DNA from: Manduca sexta
Lineage: Eukaryota; Arthropoda; Insecta; Lepidoptera; Sphingidae
Assembly (NCBI RefSeq): GCF_014839805.1
Contig: NC_051129.1
Span: 11,598,920 to 11,662,919 of the forward strand
Length of the DNA stretch: 64,000 bases
Reading direction: 5' to 3'
Under the pieces are notes generated by a model that saw only the letters and a list, made by a program, of their open reading frames with translations, was not told where the DNA came from and searched no databases. This document shows positions 1 to 12,400 of this stretch, in pieces. Position numbers and translations under genes: made by a program. The stretch's first letter is position 1. Each line of letters begins with the position of its first letter.

Positions 1-361
1 GATATTATTATTGTTATTATTGTATTAATGAAGATACATTAACAGCTATTATGTGAAATATAGGCAATGGTTCTTCTACATCAGTGCAGAAAATTATTGC
101 TCTTCACGACTGAGGATAATACAACTGCAATGCCGCAGTAAATGTTGAGCTAAAGAATAAGTTTGTGTATTTGTTTTTTGTATGTGTATTTTACTGTTTT
201 TATCGTAGCTACTCTGTTACATCCTTAATGCCCTGAATTATACTTTTATGTAAATAGTTATGACATTATGTTTCGTGCTATATCAGATAAAATACCCTGT
301 CCTCACCCCAATTCGGGCAGGTTCTTCTTTTAATTTTATTAAATACAAATGTCATATTTAC
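1..361. other. intron sequence, nothing recognised
   Basis: AT-rich sequence downstream (minus sense) of the last exon seen. I see no further exon with a matching phase, and no repeat apart from short TTA runs at the very edge. Confidence 0.4.
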
Positions 362-438
362 CAGTTGTTGATGACAGCTTGAAAGCACTCTTCTCTTGCT
401 GAAGAATTACAGACCCGATAAACATATTGACAGCCAAT
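362..438 (-). CDS. BTB-BACK gene, seventh exon seen; gene continues beyond left edge
   Basis: The acceptor is attgtgttgcag and the donor is AACTG|GTAAATATG. The 77-nt exon fits phase 2 in and 1 out exactly and encodes [20 protein letters not shown] then LSSTT. The frame is intact. It looks like the start of the region after BACK; what follows lies outside the window. The plus strand shows a decoy donor (CAG|GTGAGT at 453), but every plus frame there has stops. Confidence 0.7.
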
Positions 439-3400
439 CTGCAACACAATAGCAGGTGAGTATAATAATTATTTGACTAAAAAATATATAAATGAAAATA
501 AAACTTAATGACCATAAAACATCGACATCTGTTTGGGTTGATACTTTATTATTATGGGTCCTCTTAATTTTAAAGGCTGTTGAGCGGTGTTACTTCACGG
601 ACGGTGATTTCTTTCTTATGATATGTGTTAAAGACTGTCGTTAACTATTATGTGAGCGAGCAAGTCAAGGTGTTGTTTTGATCTTGAAGATCGTTGGAAG
701 CATTGAAATATCCAACCATTTTAAGATCTTAGAGTGGTGACTCGTGATAGGCAGTTTTATTATTGTTTATGGACTTGTCTAATAACTCAATTTTATAACC
801 GGTGAGTTAATTTTCATAATAAAAAGGGCGTGTGTACACTGTACCGAGGTTGCGTGCGCTTGTCGGGCGGCGGTGCGGCGTGCAGGGCGGCGCGGCGGTA
901 CCGCTCAGCGACAACTCATGGGCACCGCGCCCGTCGGCTCCACCTCCTCCGCGAACACAGCGCTGTCTGCACATAAACACAAAATACGTGACACTTTACT
1001 TCGATTGTCAGCTGAGCTATCAAAAACATGAGTTGAACCCGAGACCTCAAAATTCAGAATATGTTATACTACGTACTTACGTAGGTAATACAAATACGCC
1101 ATCGCGGCTGTCTAAAATAATACATACCAATAAGCAGCAGCCGCACGTGCTGCATGAGCGGCGCAAGGTGGTGACACACGCGCGCGCGCTCCTCCTCCGT
1201 CCAGTGCGCCGTGGGCTGCGTCACGCCGGCGCGCTGCTTGGCCCACGCCAGCGCGCACCGCCACACTTCCTTCTTCTAGGCATAGCTGTAATATACCCGC
1301 AGCGTTTTAATCAGGTATCCCTGGCCAGTCACTTCAAACGTATCTTTACCCTAATGTAACTTTCCATTACGTCACAACTTCCAAGATACCGTCACGGCAT
1401 TATAATTCCATTAGGTTACTCATGTCCATATTTATTAGAGATTAATCTAGCAGCAGGTGTTATATGAGGTGTTATTATTATTAAGGCAATATAATCATGT
1501 GTTCTCGGTCTAAACTACAATATTATTATGTTAATATACTAACAAAGTCAGAAGAGATCAGTTTGATAAGAGCTTCTTTCGGCAGGTTGAGGAAAGCGTT
1601 GGTCTTCACGCAGTCGGCGGCGTTGTCTCCGATGAAAGCGATGCAGCGCTCCATGAACGATGACGCGCTTTTGCCTCCTGGAATAAATTATACATATCTA
1701 CATACAATCTGTGCTGCATAAATGCACATATATAAACCTTCACGTCTTCTAGTCCCGCAACTAATGTACTCACTTTATGTAAAGCTATATTGTAGACAAT
1801 ATGTGTGTATTCTTTGTGAATTATCGCTTACTTTAACAGTGAAGGAAAATATCGTGAGGAAACCTGCTACCTGAGTTCTCTATAGGAATTATGAGGGTAT
1901 ATGAAGTCTACCAATCCGCACTAGGCCAGCGTGGTGGACTAAGGCCTAATCCCTCTCAGTAGTAGAGGCCCGTGCCCAGCGGTGGGACAGTATATAATGA
2001 TACAGGGCTGATGATGATATTGTAGACAATATTTTCAATCCTATGTCATAGAAAGCGATATTATCTTAACATAATAATAATAATATCAGCCCTGTATTAT
2101 ATACTTGCCCACTGCTGAGCACGAGCCTCTTGACTGATTGGGGCTTAGTCCACGCTGGCTAGTGGATTGTAGACTTACCTTCGAATTTCCTATAGAGAAC
2201 TTCTCAGATGTGCAGGTTTCCTCACGATGTTTTCCTTCACCGTTAAAGCGAACGATAAATTCACAAAGAATACACACGTGATTTTTTTTTAGAAAAGTCA
2301 GAGGTGTGTGCCCTTTGGGATTTGAACCTGCGGACATTCGTCTTGGCAGACCGTTCCACACCCAACTAGGCTATCGCCGCTTATCTTAACATATTATCTT
2401 CTATACTTATAATAAATCTGTAGAGAGGTCAATTCTGTACATGAAATATATTTCCAAAATAACTATCAGGGGGTGATTAGGGATCGATACTGATGCCAAA
2501 AATGCAATTTGTAAAATTTTTGTCTGTCTGTCTGTCTGTATAACCGTTATAGAAACAAAAACTACTCGACGGATTTTAACGAAACTTGGTACAATTATTT
2601 TCATACTCCTGAGCTGGTTATAGTATACTTTTCATCACGCTACAATTAATAGGAGCAGAGCAGTGAAGGGAAATGTTAGGAAAACGGGAGAAGTTACTCC
2701 ATTTTTAAGCTTCCGTCGCGTGTGCAACCTTAATGGTTAAAGCTACACAGAAATCATGTATGACGGAAATGTTCTCCTTAAAATTATATAAAAATATCCC
2801 ACGACAGCATATGTCTATCTTTTATGGTTGACTCACAATAACACGTGTAACTCCCGATAGCTTAGCAGTTCGAAGCTTTCTCATTATATTTGTGTACTCT
2901 TACGTTTATAACACTCTCAGTCATCCCTAATTAAAAAGTTAACATTATTAAATATTCCATAAAAGGAATCATAGAAATCGGTATAGAAACACCAAAGTTA
3001 TACATGAAATACGCTAATAATAAGCCATCATGCGTGAATACTGAATCATGCTATAAGGATTATTTTTGTATATATATAAGGTCGCACAGGCAGGCGGCTT
3101 GCTTGGCACCTAGAGGCTAGCGAATCACCTAGCGAGTAGCTTCGTAAAACGAACATTCTCGAACGTTCGCGACCGGCTCCATTTTTGAAGTCCGAAATCC
3201 ACGCGGGCGAAGCTGCGAGCGGAAGCTAGTACCTAATATAATAATCATTTTCAATTCTGAGCAACTCAGGTGTATTTCGATTTGAAACTCATAGATTTTG
3301 ATTGCCCAGGTTCAGGGCACTCCCGGAAGGGAACTCAGTCACAGATGTACTGCCATTAGATTAGTGAAGTGAATAAAATTATTATTTATTCATGTTACTT

Positions 3401-6400
3401 GCCTATAATTTTATAAATGTAATTAACTTAATATCAAACCCAGATAGAAATATATTGAGATAATCTCTAAAGATTAGGTCTATTAAGAGATTTAAAAAAC
3501 CCGCACTACCCTTCAGTATTGTAGGTTGATGTGAAATTTAGTAAAATATAATAGTCTTCAATAGCGCTAGCAGTTAATGTGTACATACAAACCTTTTATA
3601 ATTTGACCTTAGATATGTAATAGATACATTGATAAGATATTGTTATAATTTAATTTTGAATGGTGAATGTTCTTTAATATAATATTTATTTATTTACACT
3701 TTCCATAATTTACAGAAAATACCTATTTTCCATATTACCTTTTTTCAATATTCCTTTCAGTATTGTAAGCTGTACAAATTATAACAAAATGGATTGAAAC
3801 TAAATTTGCACAATTGTTACAAATGTCTGCAAGGTTTTTGGCACTTATTTCAGATAAATTAAATGAAATTCTAGTTTCTTTGTAATATCTTGTTATGTAT
3901 GCTTACTTATGAGTCTTGTATAGTTATTTCCTTTAGTAATAGTAGTGTCTAACAGCTTCTTAGGTCATATAATACAATACTAACATTATCCTTAAGCCTA
4001 GTCCAGATTATTAAATAATTTAATCTTTGAAACATGGATTACTAAAAATGGTTTGGAATGTGGGAATATAAATATTGTATTGCTGAATTTAATGAACTAT
4101 TAGGGAATAGTCATTGTTTATTTTGAGTTCACTTCTATAAATAGATGAAGGATGCAGGTGGCCTCCACTCAACCCGTGACACCATACCCGTCCAAGAATA
4201 ATAATGCTATCCAATTTCAAAAATAAGATATCCTTTCATAGGCATTTGTCAGTTTCTATTCATTGGTTTTTCTTCTGTAGCTGTTTTATAATGTTTAGCT
4301 AAATCTAGGACTCTAAAGATTGTGTTGACTGTTGACTGTTGTCCTATTTTTTTTTCATATTAGATAGACACATATACAATTTGCATTTACTACATAGTTA
4401 TATTAGCCTATTATTGTGTACAATATCTTTATTTCGATTTGAAAAATAAACATTGCATGTAGATATAGCACTTCTTGTCATAACATTTTACAGGAGGATG
4501 CAGTATGTCCAGGTGGTAAATAAAACACAAACTTATAAACCTTACATTTAATAAACCAGTTTCGTCCACTTATACAATATGCGACCGACACACTTGTAAA
4601 TGTTTATTTCCATGGGAATGACTTCACTTAACTTTTATAACCTATCAGACCGACGCGTTCGGGTTGACGTTTTGTATCAACGTTATATTGTCGCCCTTCA
4701 TCATTATACGGCCTATTTGTTTCCTGTTCTTAGTCTTCATGTGAACTTCTTCCGCCTCGTCCAAAACAATATTCATATATTCGTCAAATCCCACGATGTG
4801 TCCCTCAATTCGTAGGTTCACGTTTTCATATAGCCAAATTTGCACTCGACTTCTATTTTGTAAATACCTAAATATAAGGTTAATGGGCTGTACCATCACC
4901 TTCTGTACTTTCGGTGGTCCCTTGTATGCCATTTTTGAAGGGTATTCTTTCGAACAACGCTATTTTTTACCGAAAAACAAAACGCCGCGAAATAAAGCTT
5001 CGCGAACGTCAAATTGCAGAAAAGCGATGCTAGATACCAAAGAGTATAGACTATAGCGTAGAGATGCTACCGCGTGCCATAGATAACGTGACAATCGATC
5101 AGGAATCGATTAAACTCGATTTTTAAAATTATGGTTACAATATGTTATAAATAATATTACAAATAAATGTTTTATATAAGTATGAGATTTTTTAACTTTC
5201 AGAATAATCTCATTTAAAGTTAATATTTCGCCCAATGATTAGAATATTATAAAAAATAATATTCGGTTATGATAAATGTAATACCTGATTGATATTCAAA
5301 AATGTATGCGTAGTATTTTTAGACTTTTTTATAATGCCATTGCTTTATTCACAGATAATATTAAATCTAGCCAAAATCATTGTTTGTCAACATTGGTGCT
5401 TCAATCTAAACATCTAAACATTGAATTTGGCAGAATTGTCTTTAAAACCGTAAGATTAATAACTAAAATTGTTCTGAGCTTAAAACAGTACAACTCATCG
5501 ATATTCATTCACAACAAATTGAATTGAATTGGAATTGAACTTCCATTATAATTTAGAATTTTGATAAAAAGGAAATATGGTTAAAAAAGAGAAATAAAAA
5601 ATAAACAAAACCAAAAAGTGTGCGATGGCCGGGAATCGAACCCGGATCAACTGCTTGGAAGGCAACTATGCTGACCATTACACCACCATCGCAACTGATG
5701 AATGTGTTAAAATAACGCGTTATATTAAGAATATTTTATTTTACCTGGTCGATCTTGAATTTCCATTGCAGCTGCTAGAAGTGTACAAGCGCTTTCTACG
5801 CTTAACGTGGAAGTAACGTGGTCCTCACATGCGGCGCGGAGATCTTCGACGCCGAGATCTGCTGCTAACGTCATCATTTCAAACACTCCAGAATCTTGAA
5901 GGAGAAGCTAATCAAAAATTTTAAATATGAAAAAGAATGTAAATAATGTAAAATGATGTGTCTAAAAGTCAACATAATATGTTGAAGCTTAGCATCGATA
6001 GATGTCGCTGTTTTAAATTATGACAATTGTGCATATAAATGTATTATGAGTGGGAATGAAAATTATAAAAAATAATATGTTAAGATTTTACCTTTCCGGT
6101 GTAAACGTATTGTATAAAAAAGTCTAAAATGTCTCAGGTTGTACGTGTGGCATGCGTATCGGTATCGGCTGCGTGCCAACAGATGGCGTTACTGTACAGC
6201 CCGGGATGCGGCACACTTCGCCGCGCTTGGTGTTTTGAAAGCTCTTGCATCTGTATAAACAAACAACATGATGTTTGTATATTTTATTAGCATATAGTTT
6301 TTATTATGTCTTCCAGTTGTGGCACGTGCCGTATTGTTTAGCAAATAGTAAGTAACAATGGTCTATAATATTTCATTTACTAGAAGCATTTTTTAATTAA

Positions 6401-9400
6401 GTATGAGACGACGTCCCTTCTCCTATTATATAAAACCGCGAAAACTGGCAGTTCATAATAATTATTTAATTCCTTTAGTACCTATAGGTACTTAATTACC
6501 AGTATCTACCTAATATCATAACGCTATATTTGTAAGTTCTCATAATGGCCCTTACTTTAGGCAGACTCTGCCTTAGAAATTATGTTATTGTAACACTTCG
6601 GTTAAACCCAAATATAAGGACAGAATATCATAGTGTAATTTAAGTTTCTATGTATAATGTAAGTGAGTATTTGTATTTATTTTCTAAGGGGAGCTACGTA
6701 TTAAATGGTCCACAAATTTGTGCGCGTTGAAACTGATGCAAATAATAAATGTTATCCTTTGTAACATCCTAAAAAAAATCAAGGCATAATAGTTACTTGT
6801 TAACCCGCTACGAACGACTGTGGCGGATCTCTCGCCAAGTTTCTACGGTAGACACTATTCTATCTATATATACAATGTATGCATCGTCTATCTATTGTTA
6901 ACGATATTATTTCAAAGCAGTTTCGTATTTTATACTGTAATTAAAAACCTATAATCCGTTTTGAAGATATTACGAGTACTCTGGAAATGCTTTGTAAGAA
7001 AAACTTGGAGTAGTCGCCTCGGAGTTGGGAACTTCGCGCATAACTTATAGAGCTATGCGCCCGACGGGGGAAAGTGGCTCCACTGAGAATATAGGGCTGT
7101 CACCATTTATATACTAAATCTATTTTATACATATAATATAAAAAAATAATATATATGTAAATATAAAAAAATAAAATAATTAAGTACTGACTAAATCTAC
7201 TTTATACTTAAGTATAAATATTTAAACATAAAAAATGTAAGTACTATTGGATTTTTTGTGGCAATCCGCCAATACACACAACGCGTGGTTATTACATATA
7301 AAAAAAAGTCATACATACATTATACATAACAAGGAAATGGAAGGATCCACAAACTAATCAACATGGGATTGTAATAATATTTTGTTTGCTAAGTTGATTA
7401 TGTTTTGCTGGGATATAAATCTGTACCTAATTAATCTGATGACATTGTTTGAACCCGTTAACACCTGCAACCTAGAATTTTTAAAAATTGCTTTAATAAT
7501 AATACAGACTGCTACTTTTTATACTAAAAACCGAGTTATATGCGAAGCCGCGAATATAGTAATTAAAAAATATAATATCTAAAATGGTACATTACAATAG
7601 CCTCTACTGTAAGTAAACACATCACCATTTTCACATATCTTGTAGAAAATACACATTTCTTGCTATACTTAAATATAATAAATAAAAATGCACTAAAATA
7701 AACTATTAATTTGTCGGTTAGTTTTTCCAGTTGTCAGCCCTGTAGGTGCAGCGGCGTGGCGCATAATGGCACTTAATTTATATTTACTTCAATACAGATT
7801 TATACCGAGAGAATAAAATTGTATTGGACGTCGATAAAGCGAGACGCGGCTGTGCAAAGTAACGCCCGGAAATTTCAGAACCATAAAGTTAACTGCTAAA
7901 TATTGTTACTTGGTAGAATAGTAATATTAGCATGACGCCAACACAGCGGTGAATGGTCTATTGGAATTAAGTTTACAGACGATCGAAAGCAACATCGACT
8001 TTAGTTTGTCACTTTTCAAATGTTCTGGATTAAAACGTAAATATAACGGTTTTTTGCACTATTGTTATTGTAATTCTTAAGGTGCGATTATATTCACTGT
8101 ATGTATATTAACAGTGGGCCAGTTGTAGGAATTAACCCTTAAATTAAAAAGAAATATATTAGAAACATATCAAATCCGTGGCTTGACAGCGTCTACTAAC
8201 CGCAGCGGCACGGAGCCTGTCCAACTACTGAAGTCTGAAAGCTATAGCTCATGTACTTACAGTGTAAAGCAATAAATCGATCGCAACAGGCACATATTGT
8301 ACACAGCGCGAGTGACACCGCCGTGACAGCTTCATTATGGAGCGATCAAACAACCGCTAGATTGAGCTGGCGTCTAGCTACTCAATAAATATGTACAGTA
8401 ACCCACAAAAGGATAAGTTATAAATCTCAAATTGTCTTTAAACTCTCTACGTATCAACAATAGCTTAAAAAACCGTAGTCACGATTTTCTGGTCTAACTC
8501 GGGATTCGAACCCAAGGCCTCAGCGCAGTAGTCGTACTAGTACCGTGTACAATTACAACTGCGTCACCGAGGCAGTCGAAAAATGTATATTTCAACATTA
8601 AAAATTAATTGCTGTAATAGGACTTGTAGATAATTTTCGCTTCAAAATTGTGGACGCGGAGCTGCGCACAATATAAAATTATACTTAATATTTTATTGTG
8701 AAAAATATCATCTAATATCTTTGATAATATAATTTTCATATCACTATAGTTTAAAAACCCGTGAGCTTTTTGTTTCTAAGCCCGCTATAATCCCTAATAG
8801 CAGAGCGCCTCGCATTAATGAAGGTTGTCCCAAAATCAGGGGATTTAGTAAAGGTTGAATCTAATTAATTGATTTATAAGTCACCAGTCTTCGTTACGAT
8901 CCTCCTGGCACTTGGATTCTATTGGAACTTAATTAAAATATATTCTGGAATAATGTGACAGATACCTTTGCTCAACGTGCATTGTTCACAATCAATCTCA
9001 ATTGCTACTATTAGCAATTGATGTAACATATTGCAATTAATCTGAATAAGTACGGATAATATTTTACTAAAGTCTATATTCAAAGTACAAATAGTTATGC
9101 CCTTACCTACTGAATCAATTATAATCATTGTTTTACCAAGAACTGTTTCCTTTTGACGTCAAAAATGTTGGGAAACCACTGTTATATTTAATCATTTATT
9201 AAAACTGTTTATTGGACCATTGGTTGATTAGGAAACCCCCGTTCAACCGTGACGCTACTTTATTGATCAGAGTTTAAGCGTACATAATTCATTGGGCAGA
9301 TCTTCGTGATCATTTCTCTCATTCATTAATCTAAGTCCTCGGGCTGTTGTGGCAACAGATTAGATTATAGACTAGACAAAACATGCGTTGGGACGCTGAG

Positions 9401-12400
9401 ATAATGCCTACGAGTGTAAAACTGAAAGGTTAATAGATGAAATTTATATTATAGATTCTAATTGTGTTCGATTATGTTTAAATGGTTAGTTTAGTACAAT
9501 TGTGCGATCTGCATCAATACCCGGATTAGTTTTTAGTAATATACGAACAGTTATAATACTTTATAAGCGGTGCAGCAGTGACCAGTTCGCCGTAAAACGA
9601 AAGGATGAAACATGACTGCCTCGGTGGCGCAGTTGTATGGACTGCTGAGTGCTGAGGTCTCGGGTTCGATCCCCGGGTCACCACTTGCGCCTCTGTCTAC
9701 CCTTCGGGAATAAAAAGAATTGAATGTGTATTAACTTAATAAAAGTGAATTGAACTCATTTCCGTTTCATTTACAAATACAAAGTACAAGACTCACCTGC
9801 AGTTTAGATCTTTTCGTTAGCATCCATTTATGTTGCAAACTATCTTTACCTTTGATGTCTCGCCTCTATCTTTATTTAGTATATGCATTGTCGGCGGTTT
9901 CGCCTGTCGCTGCGAGACGCTGACTAATGAACCATGAGACGGGATTTTCACTTACGCTTTTTGTCGATTTCCATTTTGTAAATTAAGTACCCGTGTCTAT
10001 TTTAATTTGGGGTATTTAATGTATGTATATACATGTGCTTGTGTGGATTTGCATTTTTACCCTTAGAGGTTTAAATCAAAAGCAAATATTGAGTTTTCTG
10101 CTCAGCCTAGAGCTCTGAATTTGTGACCAATGAGGCATCAGTTTCTTCCCCTATCACGTCATGAGTCAGAACACATTTTGCGAAAAGAGGGTGACCAGGT
10201 TGACGCTAGGAGTCAGGCCTTGGATAACACCCGCCTGTTTCACTTTACAGGCACCAAGGGCGCCTAGACTATCTAGAGGCGTTACCTTCGCCACCAAGGG
10301 TCAGAGGGCGCCCCCTGACCCTTGGCGCTTGGCGCGACCGCTCTATTGCCTGTATAAAAGAGCCGATCCCGTTATTACTCGATATAAATCCCAGGAAGTA
10401 TGCTCGATACATTGTTCTCTAAAAGACAAAAGAGGTTGTACGAGACAAACCTAGAAATTACAGAGTTACCTAGACCTACTATTGCTACTACGTACGTACT
10501 ATTCACGTACCAAAAAGCACCAAAACTTATATTGCTGTATAATGTATATTAACTTAAGACACTTGCAGGCGTCGATGTCGCGGTTGCGTGATTAATGACT
10601 CAGCGACCGCGGCGCGCGACACTGACGCGCGACAAAGCGGAGTTTCGCTGACACGCAATTTGCATTATCGCGATTGATAGGCGCACCGCAGCCGCAACTG
10701 TTGCCTTGTTGCGAAACAACAGTGGACTAACTTACGGTCTAGACTGTTCAGAACTATGCGAGCTTCCGTGTGTTATCTCTACGATCAATATGAACTTATG
10801 GCGTCGGCTGATTTTGTGTTATAAATTGTAATAGGTACTGGTTGGAAGTTAGAGCAGCTGTGTCCAGACTTTTAGTAAATATTTTATATTTAATCACAAA
10901 TATTATTAGATTTAAGTGTTAATAAATTTGTTGGTTGAAAGGACATAATGTATTATGGGCTATTTACGCTAGTGGCAGCGTACTTTTGTGTGTACCTATG
11001 TGTTTAAAAGTTTTTAACCAATATTAATATACTTAGGACCTTACTAATAAACGACTGCCATAGTTATACAAATTTTTGACTTCATTCCTCTAACGGTAAA
11101 TTCAACATAGCAAGATAAAACACAAAATAACTGATACAAAGTTTATTAGAGAAACGGTTAGATTATCAAAATAAAAAAATAATAATATTGGTATTCGAAA
11201 AGAGAACCACGTGAAACAGGTAATTGTAAAACTATTTTCAACTCGTGCTTAGATTTATGGGCAAATTCTGAAACAGTTAGCGTTTTTGAACAATAACTAT
11301 TTAGTTATTAATCTGAGGCTAGCGTACTCTAGTACCTCGTGGTGGGTTTTTTTGTACGTCAGTGTAACTACAATTATATACAATAAAGCACCCACCACGT
11401 GGTACTTGACTTGTTTTTCGATTGTTACAATAAACAATGGACTAATCAGAATACGTTTAATTTCAATGCATACGTATTAGTTAATTTCATTGGTTTGTTT
11501 TTGTTTTCAAATGCATACATATCGATTTAATTATTTCGGTTTATTTTTTGATCTTCAGCCCATTGGCTTACTATTTCGTCAGACACTGTGTCATGTCGAG
11601 CGAGCAGAAGGCACAACCGCCGTTGATGCGAAAACAATTAATCAACATCCAGTTTTTGCTCGTTGAGATACACTTTCGGGGACGTTTTGTCAGATTTTCG
11701 TTTACGATCACTTACGCCTGGTCTTCAAAGTTTCTTGTAAAGAGGCAAGATATAACACAAAAATTTCCTTTCAAGAAGGTAGGTATTATTACTTTTTTTA
11801 CTATTCGTATTTGTCACGGATTTGAGTCTGGGTTTAATAGTTCTTCGTATATAGTTGATAACCGCGCACGCTACGCAAAAGTTCTGGAGTGGCGACCACG
11901 AACCGGGAGACGCAGCGTAGGCAGGCCTCTCACGAGATGGACCGACGATCTGGTGAGAGTCGCCGGAGTCCGATGGGTGAGGGCGCCCAGAACCGGTCCC
12001 TGTGGCGCTCAAAGGGGGAAGCCTATGTCCAACAGTGGACGATTCCCGGATGAAATGATTATGATGAACTACGCAAAACAATTACACTACATGTGGAGTC
12101 GTGACCAGTAGTCTTAAACATTCTGTGCCCAGTTTTACCTCGGGCGGTATCTTTGGGCGGTCGGCAAATAATAATAAAAAAACTTCACATTTTCATCAAT
12201 GGGTAAGGTGAGCGCGCGTGACGCTTATTTCTTAAAATGACTATTTTTCATCTCGAGTTACAGGAACTCACACTACGCCACATGAGCTTCCCCCAAAGAT
12301 TCCAAGATTAACATTAAAGAACTTAACATTGTTGAATAATAAACCTTATTCATGAGACATAAGCTTCACAGACATGAATCTCAGTAGTTAGATGCCGTAG

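Noticed and set aside
832..1359. 175-codon plus-strand open frame
   Set aside because: It runs over two minus-strand exons of the BTB-BACK gene, whose phases and residues fit; the plus frame shows no domain.
9618..9690. Possible fifth tRNA gene
   Set aside because: A and B boxes are present but the acceptor ends do not pair and it is followed by the SINE family 3 tail.
11548..12111. 187-codon plus-strand frame as a gene
   Set aside because: Only the last third is protein-like and it is an RTE LINE end with a frameshift; the rest is chance.
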